Source: Mycobacterium marseillense
GTDB taxonomy: Bacteria; Actinomycetota; Actinomycetes; Mycobacteriales; Mycobacteriaceae
Assembly: GCF_010731675.1 (NCBI RefSeq)
Contig: NZ_AP022584.1
Span: forward strand, 4,960,001-5,024,000
Length of the DNA stretch: 64,000 nt
Direction of reading: 5' to 3'
Shown: piece after piece, positions 8,127 through 17,734 of the stretch
How positions within the stretch are numbered: position 1 is the stretch's first letter
How the letters are laid out: the number at the start of each line of letters is the position of its first letter
Notes under the pieces: generated by a model
What the model was told of the DNA's origin: nothing
Seen by the model: only the letters and a program-made list of their open reading frames with translations
The model's database searches: none
Program-made: the position numbers and the translations under genes

Positions 8127-9344
8127 TCAGCTGAGCCGCTCGATCACCATCGCCATGCCTTGTCCGCCGCCGACGCACATGGTCTCCAGACCGAACGTCT
8201 TGTCGTGCGTCTGCAGGTTGTTCAGCAGCGTGGTGGCGATGCGGGCGCCGGTCATGCCGAACGGGTGGCCCAGCGCGATCGCCCCACCGGACACGTTCAG
8301 CTTGTCCTCGTCGATGCCCAACTCCCGGGCCGAGCCCAGCACCTGCACGGCGAACGCCTCGTTGATCTCGAACAGGTCGATGTCGCTGACCGACAGCTTG
8401 GCCCGCGCCAGCGCCTTCTTGGTCGCCTCGATGGGGCCCAGGCCCATGATCTCCGGCGAAAGGCCGCTGACCCCGGTGGACACGATGCGCGCGAGCGGCG
8501 TCAGGCCCAGTTCCTTGGCCTTGGTGTCGCTGGTGATCACCACCGCGGCGGCGCCGTCGTTGAGCGGGCACGCGTTGCCCGCGGTCACCGTGCCGTTGGG
8601 CCGAAAGACCGGCTTGAGCTGGCTGATCTTCTCGTACGTGGTGCCGGGGCGGGGGCCGTCGTCGGTGCTCACCGTGGTGCCGTCGGGCAGGGTCACCGGG
8701 GTGATCTCCCGCTCGAAGAACCCGCTCTTGATCGCCTCCTCGGCGCGGTTCTGGCTGCGCACTCCCCAGTGGTCCTGGTCTTCGCGGCTGATGCCGGTCA
8801 GCAAAGCAACGTTCTCGGCCGTCTGCCCCATCGCGATGTACACGTCGGGCAGGTTGCCGTCGGCGCGAGGGTCGTGCCATTCGTCGGCGCCTTCGGCCGC
8901 GGCGGCCGAGCGCTCCTGGGCCTCACCGAACAGCGAGTTCTTGCTGTCGGGCCATGAGTCGGCGCTGCCCTTGGCGAACCGCGACACGGTTTCCACACCC
9001 GCCGAGATGAACGCGTCGCCCTCACCGGCCTTGATCGCATGGAAGGCCATCCGGGAGGTCTGCAGCGACGACGAGCAGTACCGGTTGACGGTGGTGCCCG
9101 GCAAGAAGTCGAAGCCGAGCTCGACGGCGATGACCCGCGCCAGGTTGTAACCGGATTCACCCGCGGGCTGCCCACAGCCCAGGATCAGGTCGTCGATCTG
9201 GTGCGGGTTCAGGGCGGGCACCTTGTCCAGCGCGGCCTTCACGATCTGGACGGTCAGGTCGTCGGGGCGCATGTTGACCAGCGACCCCTTCATCGCGCGG
9301 CCGATCGGCGAGCGAGCAGTTGAGACAATGACGGCTTCAGGCAT
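8127..9344 (-). CDS. fadA3: acetyl-CoA acyltransferase (thiolase) FadA3
   Basis: 405 residues with all thiolase landmarks: nucleophilic Cys90 in NRYCSSSLQT, the GHPFGMTGAR segment with His360, and the C-terminal CVGGGQG loop with Cys390. It should cleave 3-ketoacyl-CoA to acetyl-CoA and a shortened acyl-CoA, the last step of beta-oxidation, or run in the condensing direction. The frame extends 19 codons further upstream, but the ATG at 9344 has AAGGGA at the right distance and gives the family length. It is convergent with the BI-1 gene and followed by the SGNH esterase gene on the same strand. Confidence 0.95.
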   Translation of the reverse strand: MPEAVIVSTARSPIGRAMKGSLVNMRPDDLTVQIVKAALDKVPALNPHQIDDLILGCGQPAGESGYNLARVIAVELGFDFLPGTTVNRYCSSSLQTSRMAFHAIKAGEGDAFISAGVETVSRFAKGSADSWPDSKNSLFGEAQERSAAAAEGADEWHDPRADGNLPDVYIAMGQTAENVALLTGISREDQDHWGVRSQNRAEEAIKSGFFEREITPVTLPDGTTVSTDDGPRPGTTYEKISQLKPVFRPNGTVTAGNACPLNDGAAAVVITSDTKAKELGLTPLARIVSTGVSGLSPEIMGLGPIEATKKALARAKLSVSDIDLFEINEAFAVQVLGSARELGIDEDKLNVSGGAIALGHPFGMTGARIATTLLNNLQTHDKTFGLETMCVGGGQGMAMVIERLS

Positions 9345-9437
9345 GGTGGTTCCCTTCAGATCCCTGCAGATCCCACAGATGGGGCTGGCTCGCTTCACCA
9401 TCGGGCGGTGGGCCCACGCCGACGGGCGAACACAAAT

Positions 9438-10412
9438 CTAGTCGCTGCCGACCTCGGGGCACGAAGACGGGGCAGGTCCGGGTGCCGGGCGCCGCCACAG
9501 CCGCGACATCACGCTGGCCCGCGTGTGGCGCTGCCCGAGGACCGGCTCGGCCGGAAGTACCGGCGGGCTCAGCGGTGGGCGCTCCACCTTCTCGCCCAGC
9601 GCGTCGCACAGGGCGAGCAGCAGCGCGTCGGCGGCCAGTGCATACGCGGGCGGCGACGGGTGATAGCCGTCGGCGGAGAACATCGCGTCGGGCGTGGCCC
9701 GGAACTGCGGCGCCATCAGCTGCGCTAGCGGCACCGGCACCCCGCCGGCCGAGCGGACCGCGGCGGTCTGGGCGCGGGCGAGCTGCAGGCAACGCTCGTG
9801 CGCGAGCGAACGCAGCGGTTGCGGAATCGCGCTGATGAAGCCGAGATCCGGGCAGGTGCCGACGATCACCACCGCGCCTCGGGCCCGCAGCTTGCGGACG
9901 ATCAACGCCAGCCGTTGCGCCGACTGGCTCACCCCGTTGAGCGCGGTCACGTCGTTGGCGCCGACCATGATCACCGCCACGTCCGGCGGTGGGCCGGCCA
10001 CGAACATCGCGTCGACTTGGCCGCACACGCCCTTGGAGGTGGCGCCGACAATGGCCTTGGTGCTCAGCCGGATTCGCTTGCCGGTCTGCTCGGCCAGGCC
10101 GCGCGCGATCCGTACCCCCGGCACCTCGTCGGCGCTCATGCAGCCGTATCCGGCGGCGGTCGAATCGCCGAAGATCATCAGGTGCAGGTCGGCCGCCAGG
10201 CCGCGATGCCACCGTTCCACGGGTCCGCCGCCGCGCGTGTACACGCCGTCGGCGCGGGGCGGGATGTCCCATGCCTTGGGGATGATGGTGCGCGCGTGGG
10301 TCGCCTGGCCGACCAACAGACTACGTGCCCCCAGGTAGGCGGTTCCTGTCGAGGCCAGCGCGCCCGCTGTGGCCAGGGCGATCGCCGAACGACGTGGCAC
10401 CCGAATGGTCAC
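9438..10412 (-). CDS. SGNH/GDSL-type secreted or membrane-tethered esterase (Rv1075c type)
   Basis: 324 residues. A basic N-terminus plus a hydrophobic stretch (10-28) forms a signal peptide or anchor. Block I is FGDSTAAGYG, with the nucleophilic Ser in FGDS. Block III is VGANDVT, with the oxyanion Asn. Block V is DGYHPSPPAY, with the catalytic Asp and His. These define an SGNH hydrolase acting on acyl or carbohydrate esters outside the cytoplasm. The GTG start sits 7 nt after TAAACT, a leaderless arrangement. It is divergent from lipU, another esterase; any joint role in envelope lipid turnover is inference. Confidence 0.88.
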   Translation of the reverse strand: MTIRVPRRSAIALATAGALASTGTAYLGARSLLVGQATHARTIIPKAWDIPPRADGVYTRGGGPVERWHRGLAADLHLMIFGDSTAAGYGCMSADEVPGVRIARGLAEQTGKRIRLSTKAIVGATSKGVCGQVDAMFVAGPPPDVAVIMVGANDVTALNGVSQSAQRLALIVRKLRARGAVVIVGTCPDLGFISAIPQPLRSLAHERCLQLARAQTAAVRSAGGVPVPLAQLMAPQFRATPDAMFSADGYHPSPPAYALAADALLLALCDALGEKVERPPLSPPVLPAEPVLGQRHTRASVMSRLWRRPAPGPAPSSCPEVGSD

Positions 10413-10419
10413 CCCCTCA

Positions 10420-10425
10420 AGTTTA
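10420..10425 (-). promoter_or_regulatory. candidate -10 (TAAACT) for the SGNH esterase
   Basis: On the minus strand TAAACT is followed by 7 nt and the GTG at 10412, compatible with a leaderless transcript. The rest of the 233-bp divergent gap to lipU is less GC-rich than its surroundings but shows no further clear motif. Confidence 0.5.
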
Positions 10426-10645
10426 GGGGCGCTTCGGGGTTTGCGCGGGCGGTGCGAAAAAACGAACTGATCACGGTGCGAAGCAAAACTGGTATCAACT
10501 CAGAGATTTCATACGTTGCACTAAGCGATGGCTGTCAAGCTGAGAACAAGGGGATGGCTGAGCGCTTTGGCAAACGGCTGAACCAGACGCTCAACAGCCT
10601 CGTCACATGCTGTATCGCACTACAACGGCGTAGGAAGTGTTGAGC

Positions 10646-11725
10646 ATGACCGCACCTAGCAAGGTATCGGGGTCGCCTGAGGCCACCGTTCGTGCCCATG
10701 ATGTCCTCAAAGCCCGCCGGGCCCAGACGCGCAAGTTCGCGATCAGCGACGGCGCACCCGTCGAGGTCCTCGAATCCGGCCCCAGCGTTGCTGCGCGATT
10801 GGCCAACCTGACGTCACGGCTGACGATCCGGCCGATTTTGACCGTCGGCAGCCACGTCCCCAACCTGCCGTGGCCGTGGGGTCTCATCGACCTCACCGCG
10901 CGCGTGCTCATCCCGGCGTCGGCCACCGTCCGCGAGACCGTGCAGCTGCCGCACGCCTGCGCGCAGCTGGTGCGCGCGCCCGGGGTGCTGCCCGCCGACG
11001 GCAGCCGCCGGGTCGTCGTCTACCTGCACGGCGGCGCGTTTCTGACCTGCGGGGCGAACTCTCACGGCAGGCTCGTCGAAGCCCTCTCGAAGTTCGCCGA
11101 TTCGCCGGTGTTGGTGGTCAATTACCGTCTGCTGCCCAAGAATTCGGTCGGCATGGCGATCGACGATTGCCACGACGCCTGCCGATGGCTGCGGCAGCGC
11201 GGTTACCAGCCCGACCAGATCGTGCTGGCGGGCGACTCCGCGGGCGGCTACCTGGCGCTCACGCTGGCGCAGCGCCTGCAGGCGGAAGGGCACGGAGAAG
11301 GGGACGCGCCCGCCGCGCTCGTCTTGATCTCGCCGCTGCTGCAGCTGGCGAAGGAACCCAAGCAGGCCCACCCCAACATCGACACCGACGCGATGTTCTC
11401 CGCCGAGGCGTTCGACGCCCTCGCCGAGCTGGTTGCCGGGGCGGCCGGGAAGAACAAAGTCGACGGCAAGGCCGAAGAGATCTACGAGCCGCTGGAACAC
11501 ATCAAGCCGGGCCTGCCGCGCACGCTGATTCACGTGTCGGGCTCCGAGGTCTTGCTGCACGACGCGCGGTTGGCGGCGAGCCGGCTGGCCGCGGCCGGGG
11601 TGCCCGCCGAGGTACGGGTGTGGCCCGGCCAGATCCACGATTTCCAGCTGGCCGCGCCGATGGTGCCGGAGGCCATGCGCTCGCTGCGCCAGATCGGCGA
11701 TTACATCCGCGAGGCCACCGAGTAG
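10646..11725 (+). CDS. lipU: HSL-family esterase/lipase LipU
   Basis: 359 residues of the hormone-sensitive-lipase group. The oxyanion motif HGGAF and the nucleophile elbow GDSAGG with Ser198 are present, and the catalytic His is probably in GQIHDFQ near the C-terminus. No signal peptide is evident, so it is likely cytoplasmic or peripheral, hydrolysing short- to medium-chain acyl esters. The ATG at 10646 follows AGGAAG by 8 nt; a GTG three codons upstream overlaps that ribosome site and is less likely. The N-terminal 60 residues precede the core hydrolase fold. It lies 65 bp upstream of cbs on the same strand. Confidence 0.88.
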   Translation: MTAPSKVSGSPEATVRAHDVLKARRAQTRKFAISDGAPVEVLESGPSVAARLANLTSRLTIRPILTVGSHVPNLPWPWGLIDLTARVLIPASATVRETVQLPHACAQLVRAPGVLPADGSRRVVVYLHGGAFLTCGANSHGRLVEALSKFADSPVLVVNYRLLPKNSVGMAIDDCHDACRWLRQRGYQPDQIVLAGDSAGGYLALTLAQRLQAEGHGEGDAPAALVLISPLLQLAKEPKQAHPNIDTDAMFSAEAFDALAELVAGAAGKNKVDGKAEEIYEPLEHIKPGLPRTLIHVSGSEVLLHDARLAASRLAAAGVPAEVRVWPGQIHDFQLAAPMVPEAMRSLRQIGDYIREATE

Positions 11726-11790
11726 CACCGGCGCGGGCAACGCGCAGAGTAGTTGCGCGCCGCGCCAAACCGCCTGAGACGATGTGACGC

Positions 11791-13197
11791 ATGCGGATCG
11801 CGCAGCACATCAGTGACCTCATCGGCGGCACGCCGCTGGTGCGCCTGAACTCCGTCGTTCCCGACGGTGCCGGCGTCGTGGCGGCCAAGGTCGAATACCT
11901 CAACCCCGGCGGCAGCTCCAAGGACCGGATCGCGGCGAAGATGATCGACGCCGCCGAAGCCAGCGGAGCGCTGCGCCCCGGCGGCACGATCGTCGAACCC
12001 ACCTCCGGCAACACCGGCGTCGGGCTGGCCCTGGTCGCCCAGCACCGCGGGTACAAGTGCGTGTTCGTCTGCCCGGACAAGGTCAGCGAGGACAAGCGCA
12101 ACGTGCTGATCGCGTACGGCGCCGAGGTGGTCGTCTGCCCGACGGCCGTGCCCCCCGAGCACCCGGACAGCTACTACAGCGTCTCCGACCGGCTGGTCAC
12201 CGAGATCGACGGCGCGTGGAAACCGGACCAGTACGCCAACCCGGAAGGCCCGGCCAGCCATTACGCCACCACCGGCCCGGAGATCTGGGCCGACACCGAC
12301 GGCAAAGTCACCCACTTCGTCGCGGGCATCGGCACCGGCGGCACGATCACCGGCGCGGGCCGCTACCTCAAAGAGGTATCGAACGGGGCGGTGCGCATCA
12401 TCGGCGCCGACCCCGAGGGGTCGGTGTATTCGGGCGGCACCGGCCGGCCCTATCTGGTGGAAGGCGTCGGCGAGGACTTCTGGCCCCAGGCCTACGACCG
12501 CACCGTGCCCGACGAGATCATCGCGGTGTCCGACTCCGATTCGTTCGACATGACCCGGCGCCTGGCCCGCGAGGAGGCGATGCTGGTCGGGGGGTCGTGC
12601 GGGATGGCGGTGGTCGCCGCGCTGCGCGTCGCCGAAGAAGCCGGGCCCGACGCGCTCGTCGTGGTGCTGCTGCCCGACGGCGGGCGGGGCTACATGTCGA
12701 AGATCTTCAACGACGCGTGGATGTCGTCATACGGATTCCTGCGCAGCCGGCTCGACGGGTCGACCGAGCAGTCCAGGGTCGGCGACGTGCTGCGCCGCAA
12801 GTCCGGCGCGCTGCCCGACCTGGTGCACACCCACCCGTCGGAAACCGTGCGCGACGCCATCGGCATCCTGCGCGAGTACGGGGTGTCCCAGATGCCGGTG
12901 GTCGGTGCCGAGCCGCCGGTGATGGCGGGGGAGGTCGCCGGCAGCGTCTCCGAGCGCGAATTGCTCTCAGCCGTGTTCGAGGGCCGGGCGAAACTGGCCG
13001 ACGCGGTCGCCCAGCACATGAGCCCCCCGCTGCCGATGATCGGCGCGGGGGAACTGGTCAGCGCGGCGGGCGCGGCGCTGCGCGACTGGGACGCGTTGAT
13101 GGTGGTCGAAGAGGGCAAACCGGTGGGTGTGATCACCCGTTATGACCTGCTGGGCTTCCTCTCCGAAGGGCCGCGTGGACTGAGCGGGCGCCGGTAG
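11791..13197 (+). CDS. cbs: cystathionine beta-synthase Cbs
   Basis: 468 residues: a fold-type-II PLP domain (1-320) followed by paired CBS domains (335-460). The PLP lysine is Lys44 in GGSSKDR, the phosphate loop is GTGGT at about 180, and SGNTG binds the substrate carboxylate. It condenses serine with homocysteine to cystathionine in the reverse transsulfuration route. Together with metB 0.8 kb downstream it forms a homocysteine-to-cysteine path, interrupted only by pra. The CBS pair suggests allosteric control, as in other family members. The start is an ATG without a clear Shine-Dalgarno site. Confidence 0.93.
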   Translation: MRIAQHISDLIGGTPLVRLNSVVPDGAGVVAAKVEYLNPGGSSKDRIAAKMIDAAEASGALRPGGTIVEPTSGNTGVGLALVAQHRGYKCVFVCPDKVSEDKRNVLIAYGAEVVVCPTAVPPEHPDSYYSVSDRLVTEIDGAWKPDQYANPEGPASHYATTGPEIWADTDGKVTHFVAGIGTGGTITGAGRYLKEVSNGAVRIIGADPEGSVYSGGTGRPYLVEGVGEDFWPQAYDRTVPDEIIAVSDSDSFDMTRRLAREEAMLVGGSCGMAVVAALRVAEEAGPDALVVVLLPDGGRGYMSKIFNDAWMSSYGFLRSRLDGSTEQSRVGDVLRRKSGALPDLVHTHPSETVRDAIGILREYGVSQMPVVGAEPPVMAGEVAGSVSERELLSAVFEGRAKLADAVAQHMSPPLPMIGAGELVSAAGAALRDWDALMVVEEGKPVGVITRYDLLGFLSEGPRGLSGRR

Positions 13198-13287
13198 CGC
13201 GCGGCGCCCGTCGGTGAAACGCTCAGGTACGGTAATTCGGCTAATCCCGCTAGAGATGTCCGGCTGTTCCGCAGTGGAAGGTTGCCC

Positions 13288-14034
13288 ATGACCGATCAAC
13301 CGCCGCCCGGCGGCGCTTACCCGCCGCCTCCCCCGTCGCCCGGTCCCTCCGGCGGGCAACAGCCGCCCTCCGGCGGCCAGGAGTTCCCGCCGCCGCCTCC
13401 GTCGGCACCCGCCGGCGCGTCCTACCCCCCGCCGCCACCCATCCCTCCGGCGCCCGGTGGGTCCTATCCGCCACCCCCGCCGTCGTCAGGCGGCTACGCG
13501 CCGCCACCGCCGGGACCGGCGATCCGCACCCTGCCGACGCAGGAGTACACGCCCTGGTTGACCCGCGCGCTGGCATTCGTCATCGACATCCTCCCGTACG
13601 TCGTCGTGCATGGCATCGGCACCGCGATTCTGCTCGCGACGCAACAGACGGCCTGCATCACCGACATCACCCAGTACGCCGTCAACCAGTACTGCGCCAC
13701 CCAGAACTCGACCATCGGCATGGTGGCGCAGTGGTTGGCGTCGATCGTCGGGCTGTTCTACCTGATCTGGAATTACGGCTACCAGCAGGGCACGACCGGG
13801 TCGAGCGTCGGCAAATCGGTGATGAAGTTCAAAGTGGTCAGCGAGGTCACCGGCCAACCCCTGGGCTTCGGCATGTCCGTGGTGCGCGCGCTGGCGCACT
13901 TCATCGACGCGGTCATCTGCTTCATCGGTTTCCTTTTCCCGCTGTGGGATTCGAAGCGTCAGACGCTGGCGGACAAGATCATGACGACCGTGTGCTTGCC
14001 GATCGACGGCGCCGAGAGGCAACCCGTCACCTAG
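13288..14034 (+). CDS. pra: proline-rich antigen Pra, RDD-domain membrane protein
   Basis: 248 residues. The first 80 or so are almost entirely Pro, Gly, Ser and Tyr, in PPPP-containing repeats. After that comes an RDD domain whose hallmark R-A-L-A-F-V-I-D pattern begins the first membrane helix, with two further helices. The homologue in M. leprae is a known 36-kDa antigen. The RDD domain may transport small solutes, but this is unproven here. The ATG at 13288 follows GGAAGG by 6 nt; a TTG two codons upstream is less likely. It sits between cbs and metB, 11 bp before metB, so it is probably co-transcribed with transsulfuration genes. Confidence 0.88.
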   Translation: MTDQPPPGGAYPPPPPSPGPSGGQQPPSGGQEFPPPPPSAPAGASYPPPPPIPPAPGGSYPPPPPSSGGYAPPPPGPAIRTLPTQEYTPWLTRALAFVIDILPYVVVHGIGTAILLATQQTACITDITQYAVNQYCATQNSTIGMVAQWLASIVGLFYLIWNYGYQQGTTGSSVGKSVMKFKVVSEVTGQPLGFGMSVVRALAHFIDAVICFIGFLFPLWDSKRQTLADKIMTTVCLPIDGAERQPVT

Positions 14035-14045
14035 GCTGATCGTCG

Positions 14046-15212
14046 ATGAGCGACGACCGCAACCCACACCCCGAGTTCACCGGACTGGCCACCAAAGCGA
14101 TTCACGCCGGCTACCGGCCGGACCCGGCGACCGGAGCGGTCAACGCCCCGATCTATGCCAGCAGCACCTTCGCCCAGGACGGCGTCGGCGCGTTGCGGAG
14201 CGGATTCGAATACGCGCGCACCGGCAACCCGACCCGCGCCGCGCTGGAGGCCGCGCTGGCCGCGGTCGAGGAGGGCCGCCACGGGCGGGCCTTCGCCTCG
14301 GGAATGGCCGCCACCGACTGCGCCCTGCGGGCGGTGCTGCGCCCGGGTGACCACGTGGTGATCCCGAATGACGCGTACGGCGGCACGTTTCGGCTGATCG
14401 ACAAGGTCTTCACCCAGTGGAACGTCGAGTACACGCCCGTCGCGCTGCACGATCCGGACGCCGTCGCCGCCGCGATCACGCCGCGAACCCGGATGGTCTG
14501 GGTGGAAACCCCGACCAACCCGTTGTTGTCCATCGCCGATATCGCCGCCATTGCCGATCTGGGCCGGCATTATTCGGCAAAAGTGTTGGTGGACAACACG
14601 TTTGCTTCTCCCGCGCTGCAGCAGCCGCTGACGCTGGGGGCGGACATCGTGCTGCACTCGACCACCAAATACATCGGCGGGCATTCCGACGTGGTGGGCG
14701 GCGCGCTGGTCACCAATGACGAAGAACTGGACGACGCGTTCGGCTTCCTGCAGAACGGGGCCGGCGCGGTGCCCGGCCCGTTCGACGCCTACCTGACGAT
14801 GCGCGGCCTGAAGACCCTGGTGCTGCGCATGCAGCGGCACAGCGAAAACGCCACGGCCATCGCGGAATTCCTCGCGGGCCATCCCGCGGTGAGCGCGGTG
14901 CTCTACCCCGGCCTGCCCACCCACCCCGGGCACGACGTAGCCGCCCGACAGATGCGCGGGTTCGGCGGCATGGTCTCGGTGCGCATGCGGGGCGGCCGGG
15001 ACGCCGCCCGCGATCTGTGCGCCAAAACCAAGGTGTTCATCCTGGCCGAATCGCTGGGCGGGGTGGAGTCGCTGATCGAGCACCCCAGCGCGATGACGCA
15101 CGCGTCGACCGCCGGGTCGCAATTGGAGGTGCCCGACGACCTGGTGCGGCTGTCGGTCGGCATCGAGGACGTCGCCGACCTGTTGGCCGACCTCGAACAA
15201 GCGCTGGCCTAG
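14046..15212 (+). CDS. metB: cystathionine gamma-synthase/lyase MetB
   Basis: 388 residues, the usual length of the Cys/Met-metabolism PLP family. The Schiff-base lysine is Lys208 in HSTTKYIGGHSD, and the N-terminal YARTGNPT motif, which contacts PLP phosphate from the neighbouring subunit, is present. It may form cystathionine from an O-acylhomoserine, or cleave cystathionine to cysteine; sequence alone does not settle direction, but pairing with cbs favours reverse transsulfuration. A TAGGCT hexamer overlapping the pra stop lies 8 nt before the ATG, so a separate leaderless transcript is also possible. Confidence 0.93.
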   Translation: MSDDRNPHPEFTGLATKAIHAGYRPDPATGAVNAPIYASSTFAQDGVGALRSGFEYARTGNPTRAALEAALAAVEEGRHGRAFASGMAATDCALRAVLRPGDHVVIPNDAYGGTFRLIDKVFTQWNVEYTPVALHDPDAVAAAITPRTRMVWVETPTNPLLSIADIAAIADLGRHYSAKVLVDNTFASPALQQPLTLGADIVLHSTTKYIGGHSDVVGGALVTNDEELDDAFGFLQNGAGAVPGPFDAYLTMRGLKTLVLRMQRHSENATAIAEFLAGHPAVSAVLYPGLPTHPGHDVAARQMRGFGGMVSVRMRGGRDAARDLCAKTKVFILAESLGGVESLIEHPSAMTHASTAGSQLEVPDDLVRLSVGIEDVADLLADLEQALA

Positions 15213-15286
15213 TTACGGCGGGCGTGAATGTGACGACGCAACGGGCCGTCACGCCGTCGCGGAATCCACCCTCGCGGGAGAAAAGC

Positions 15287-15781
15287 TCAGGAGTGGTACG
15301 GCTCCGCGCTGACGAGGGTGACCTCGACGGTGTTGCCGTTGGGCACCACATAGCTGCGGGTCTCGCCCACCTTGGCGTCGATCAGGGCGCCGCCCAGCGG
15401 TGAGTTCGGCGAGTACACCTCGAGCTTGCCGTCGTTGACGCCCTCCTGGCGGGTCGCGATGAGGAACGTCTCGCTGTCGGACTTGTCGCCGTTGTAGTAG
15501 ACCTTGACCACCGAACCGGGCAGCGCGACCCCGGACTGCTTGGGCGCTTCGCCGACCTTGGCGTTGTTGAGCAGATCCTGCAGCTGGCGAATCCGGGCCT
15601 CCTGCTGACCCTGCTCTTCGCGGGCGGCGTGGTAGCCGCCGTTTTCGCGCAGGTCACCCTCCTCGCGGCGGTCGTTGATCTCCGCGGCGATGACCGGACG
15701 ATTCGCGATCAACTGGTCGAGCTCGGCCTTGAGTCGGTCATGTGACTCTTGCGTCAGCCAGGTCACCGAAGTGTCCGTCAT
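15287..15781 (-). CDS. greA: transcription elongation factor GreA
   Basis: 164 residues with the two-part Gre structure: an N-terminal antiparallel coiled coil (about 1-78) carrying the acidic tip segment [12 protein letters not shown], and a C-terminal globular domain. It rescues backtracked RNA polymerase by stimulating transcript cleavage through the secondary channel. The ATG start is preceded by GAGGAGC with 9-10 nt spacing. It is convergent with metB across 74 bp. The 219-bp gap to the next minus-strand gene should hold its promoter, but no clear hexamers were found. Confidence 0.95.
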   Translation of the reverse strand: MTDTSVTWLTQESHDRLKAELDQLIANRPVIAAEINDRREEGDLRENGGYHAAREEQGQQEARIRQLQDLLNNAKVGEAPKQSGVALPGSVVKVYYNGDKSDSETFLIATRQEGVNDGKLEVYSPNSPLGGALIDAKVGETRSYVVPNGNTVEVTLVSAEPYHS

Positions 15782-16000
15782 CTCGTCGTGCTCCTCGTAT
15801 GTTGTTCCGCGAGTTCGCGTAAGTCCTGTTAACTCCGCCGTCGAAAGCGTGCGGGTCCATCCCCGTGTGCTGCGGCGCCGTTCTGCTGACGGCCGCTAAT
15901 GCAGCAACACGGTCCCAATCGGAACCGTGCATTCACCCATGTTACCACCGCGCGAACAGTTGATGACTCCATATTCGCTGTTCGGCGTCGATGGCAGCGG

Positions 16001-16435
16001 TCAGGACGGGCGCAGGTAGGCGGGCACATCGGTGCCGCAACCATAGATGTCGGCCACCGCCGGCGGCTGCGAGGATTTGACCGTCGTCGTCACCTGCACC
16101 GTGGCCGCGTCTGACGGCGAGACCAGCAGTTCACGCCGTCCCGTCTCGCTGCCGTCGGCGGAGCGGACCCGCACGATGCAGTCCACCGGGCGCGACGGAT
16201 CCGATCGGGTCACGCTGATCGTGATCGACGCCGTCTGGTCGTCGATCACCCGGTAACCGCCCAGCGTCCCCTTGACGTCACTGGTGCCGAACCGGTGGTA
16301 GCCGACGGCGGCCACGGCCAGGCCGGCCGCAACGACCAGCACGCCCAGCGCGACGAGCACCCATCGCCGCGGGATGCGCGACAGCCGGGAACGCCCGTAG
16401 CGGGCCTCCGGACGCGGAGTAGGAATGTCGGTCAT
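16001..16435 (-). CDS. single-pass membrane protein, DUF4307-like (Rv1081c type)
   Basis: 144 residues: a basic N-terminal segment, one strong membrane helix (about 26-47), then an external beta-rich domain of about 95 residues with two cysteines (in DCIVRVRS and YGCGTDVP) that could form a disulfide outside the membrane. The overall pattern matches the actinobacterial DUF4307 family as I remember it. No enzymatic motif is visible. It is divergent from mca and upstream of greA on the same strand; a functional tie to either is not shown. Confidence 0.75.
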   Translation of the reverse strand: MTDIPTPRPEARYGRSRLSRIPRRWVLVALGVLVVAAGLAVAAVGYHRFGTSDVKGTLGGYRVIDDQTASITISVTRSDPSRPVDCIVRVRSADGSETGRRELLVSPSDAATVQVTTTVKSSQPPAVADIYGCGTDVPAYLRPS

Positions 16436-16547
16436 GCCTGGTTATGCCTGGCTGTCGGCTGCCGGGCACCGGCCGACAGCATGCAACGATGTGGAACTGG
16501 AATTATAGGGTCAGACCGGGCGACCACCCGAGGTGACAAGGGAGCAC

Positions 16548-17420
16548 GTGAGCGAATTGCGGTTGATGGCGGTGCACGCCCACCCCGACGACGAGTCCAG
16601 CAAGGGCGCGGCCACCCTGGCCCGCTACGCGGACGAGGGCCATCGGGTGCTGGTGGTGACGTTGACCGGCGGTGAGCGCGGCGACATCCTCAACCCGGCG
16701 ATGGACCTGCCCGAGGTGCACGGGCACATCGCCGAGATCCGCCGCGACGAGATGGCCAAGGCCGCCGAGATCCTCGGGGTGGAGCACACCTGGCTCGGCT
16801 TCGTCGACTCCGGATTGCCCAAGGGCGACCCACCGCCGCCGCTGCCCGAGGGATGTTTCGCGCTGGTGCCGCTGGAGGAGTCGATCGAGGCGCTGGTGCG
16901 CGCGGTGCGCGAGTTCCGCCCGCACGTGATGACCACGTACGACGAAAACGGCGGCTACCCCCACCCCGATCACATTCGCTGCCACCAGGTTTCGGTCGGC
17001 GCGTTCGAAGCCGCCGGCGATTACCGGCGTTTCCCCGACGCCGGCGAGCCCTGGACCGTGTCCAAGCTGTACTACAACCACGGCTTCCTGCGGGCCCGGA
17101 TGCAGCTGCTGCACGACGAGGCCCTCAAGCACGGTCACGAACCCCCGTTCAAGAAGTGGCTCGAGCACTGGGACGCCGCGCACGACCCGTTCGAGTCCCG
17201 GGTCACCACGCGCGTCGAGTGCTCGGCCTATTTCAGCCAGCGTGACGACGCGCTGCGGGCGCACACCACGCAGATCGACCCCGACCACGACTTCTTCGCG
17301 GCCCCGATCGAATGGCAGCAACGGCTTTGGCCCACCGAGGAATTCGAGTTGGCCCGCTCGCGGGTCCCGGCCCGGCTGCCCGAAGACGACCTGTTCGCCG
17401 GAATCGAGACCGACGCGTGA
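16548..17420 (+). CDS. mca: mycothiol S-conjugate amidase Mca
   Basis: 290 residues of the LmbE/PIG-L zinc amidase family. The zinc site is formed by HAHPDDE at 10-16 and a downstream HPDH segment at about 140. Mca cleaves mycothiol S-conjugates to a mercapturic acid and glucosaminyl-inositol, a detoxification route specific to mycothiol-producing actinobacteria. The GTG at 16548 gives the family length; GGAG lies only 3 nt upstream, so the ribosome site is cramped, and an upstream GTG (16533) remains possible. Its TGA overlaps the GTG of the next gene, so the two are translationally coupled. Confidence 0.93.
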   Translation: MSELRLMAVHAHPDDESSKGAATLARYADEGHRVLVVTLTGGERGDILNPAMDLPEVHGHIAEIRRDEMAKAAEILGVEHTWLGFVDSGLPKGDPPPPLPEGCFALVPLEESIEALVRAVREFRPHVMTTYDENGGYPHPDHIRCHQVSVGAFEAAGDYRRFPDAGEPWTVSKLYYNHGFLRARMQLLHDEALKHGHEPPFKKWLEHWDAAHDPFESRVTTRVECSAYFSQRDDALRAHTTQIDPDHDFFAAPIEWQQRLWPTEEFELARSRVPARLPEDDLFAGIETDA

Positions 17421-17734
17421 ATCACCTCGTTCTCCTCGTGAGCGCCGCCCGTTGGCAGGCCGACAACGCGCCGCAGCACACCGGGCCCGACTTCGGCAAG
17501 GCCAGCCCGGTCGGACTGCTGATCGTCGTGTTGCTCTTGATCAGCACGCTGTTTTTGCTGCGCTCGATGAACCGGCAGCTGAAGAAGGTGCCCGAGTCGT
17601 TTGATCCCAAGCATCCCGAGCCGGACCAGGCCGCGGACGAGGGCACCGACGCCGGTGGTCCCGGTGCCGGGCAGGCCCCGGATCAGGCGGACGGGTCGCC
17701 GCGACCCCCGGGATCCGGCGATGAGCCAGGCTGA
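17417..17734 (+). CDS. small single-pass membrane protein (Rv1083 type)
   Basis: 105 residues. A short N-terminus, one membrane helix (about 32-51, Leu/Val/Ile-rich) with a positively charged flank, then an acidic Pro/Gly/Asp-rich cytoplasmic tail. The GTG start overlaps the mca stop (GTGA), and the tail of this gene overlaps the next gene by 14 bp, so all three are probably one coupled operon. No enzymatic motif. It may help localise or assemble a partner, but that is only suggested by the coupling. Confidence 0.8.
   Translation: MNHLVLLVSAARWQADNAPQHTGPDFGKASPVGLLIVVLLLISTLFLLRSMNRQLKKVPESFDPKHPEPDQAADEGTDAGGPGAGQAPDQADGSPRPPGSGDEPG

Noticed and set aside
13300..13515. CCGCC-rich tandem repeat-like DNA
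   Set aside because: It encodes the Pro/Gly-rich N-terminus of Pra; an ordinary coding repeat, not a separate element. The same applies to the repeats at 30520-30820 and 51300-51450.
15219..15256. Loose inverted repeat GGCGTGA/TCACGCC between metB and greA
   Set aside because: Only 7 bp with a long loop and no T-run; too weak to call a terminator.
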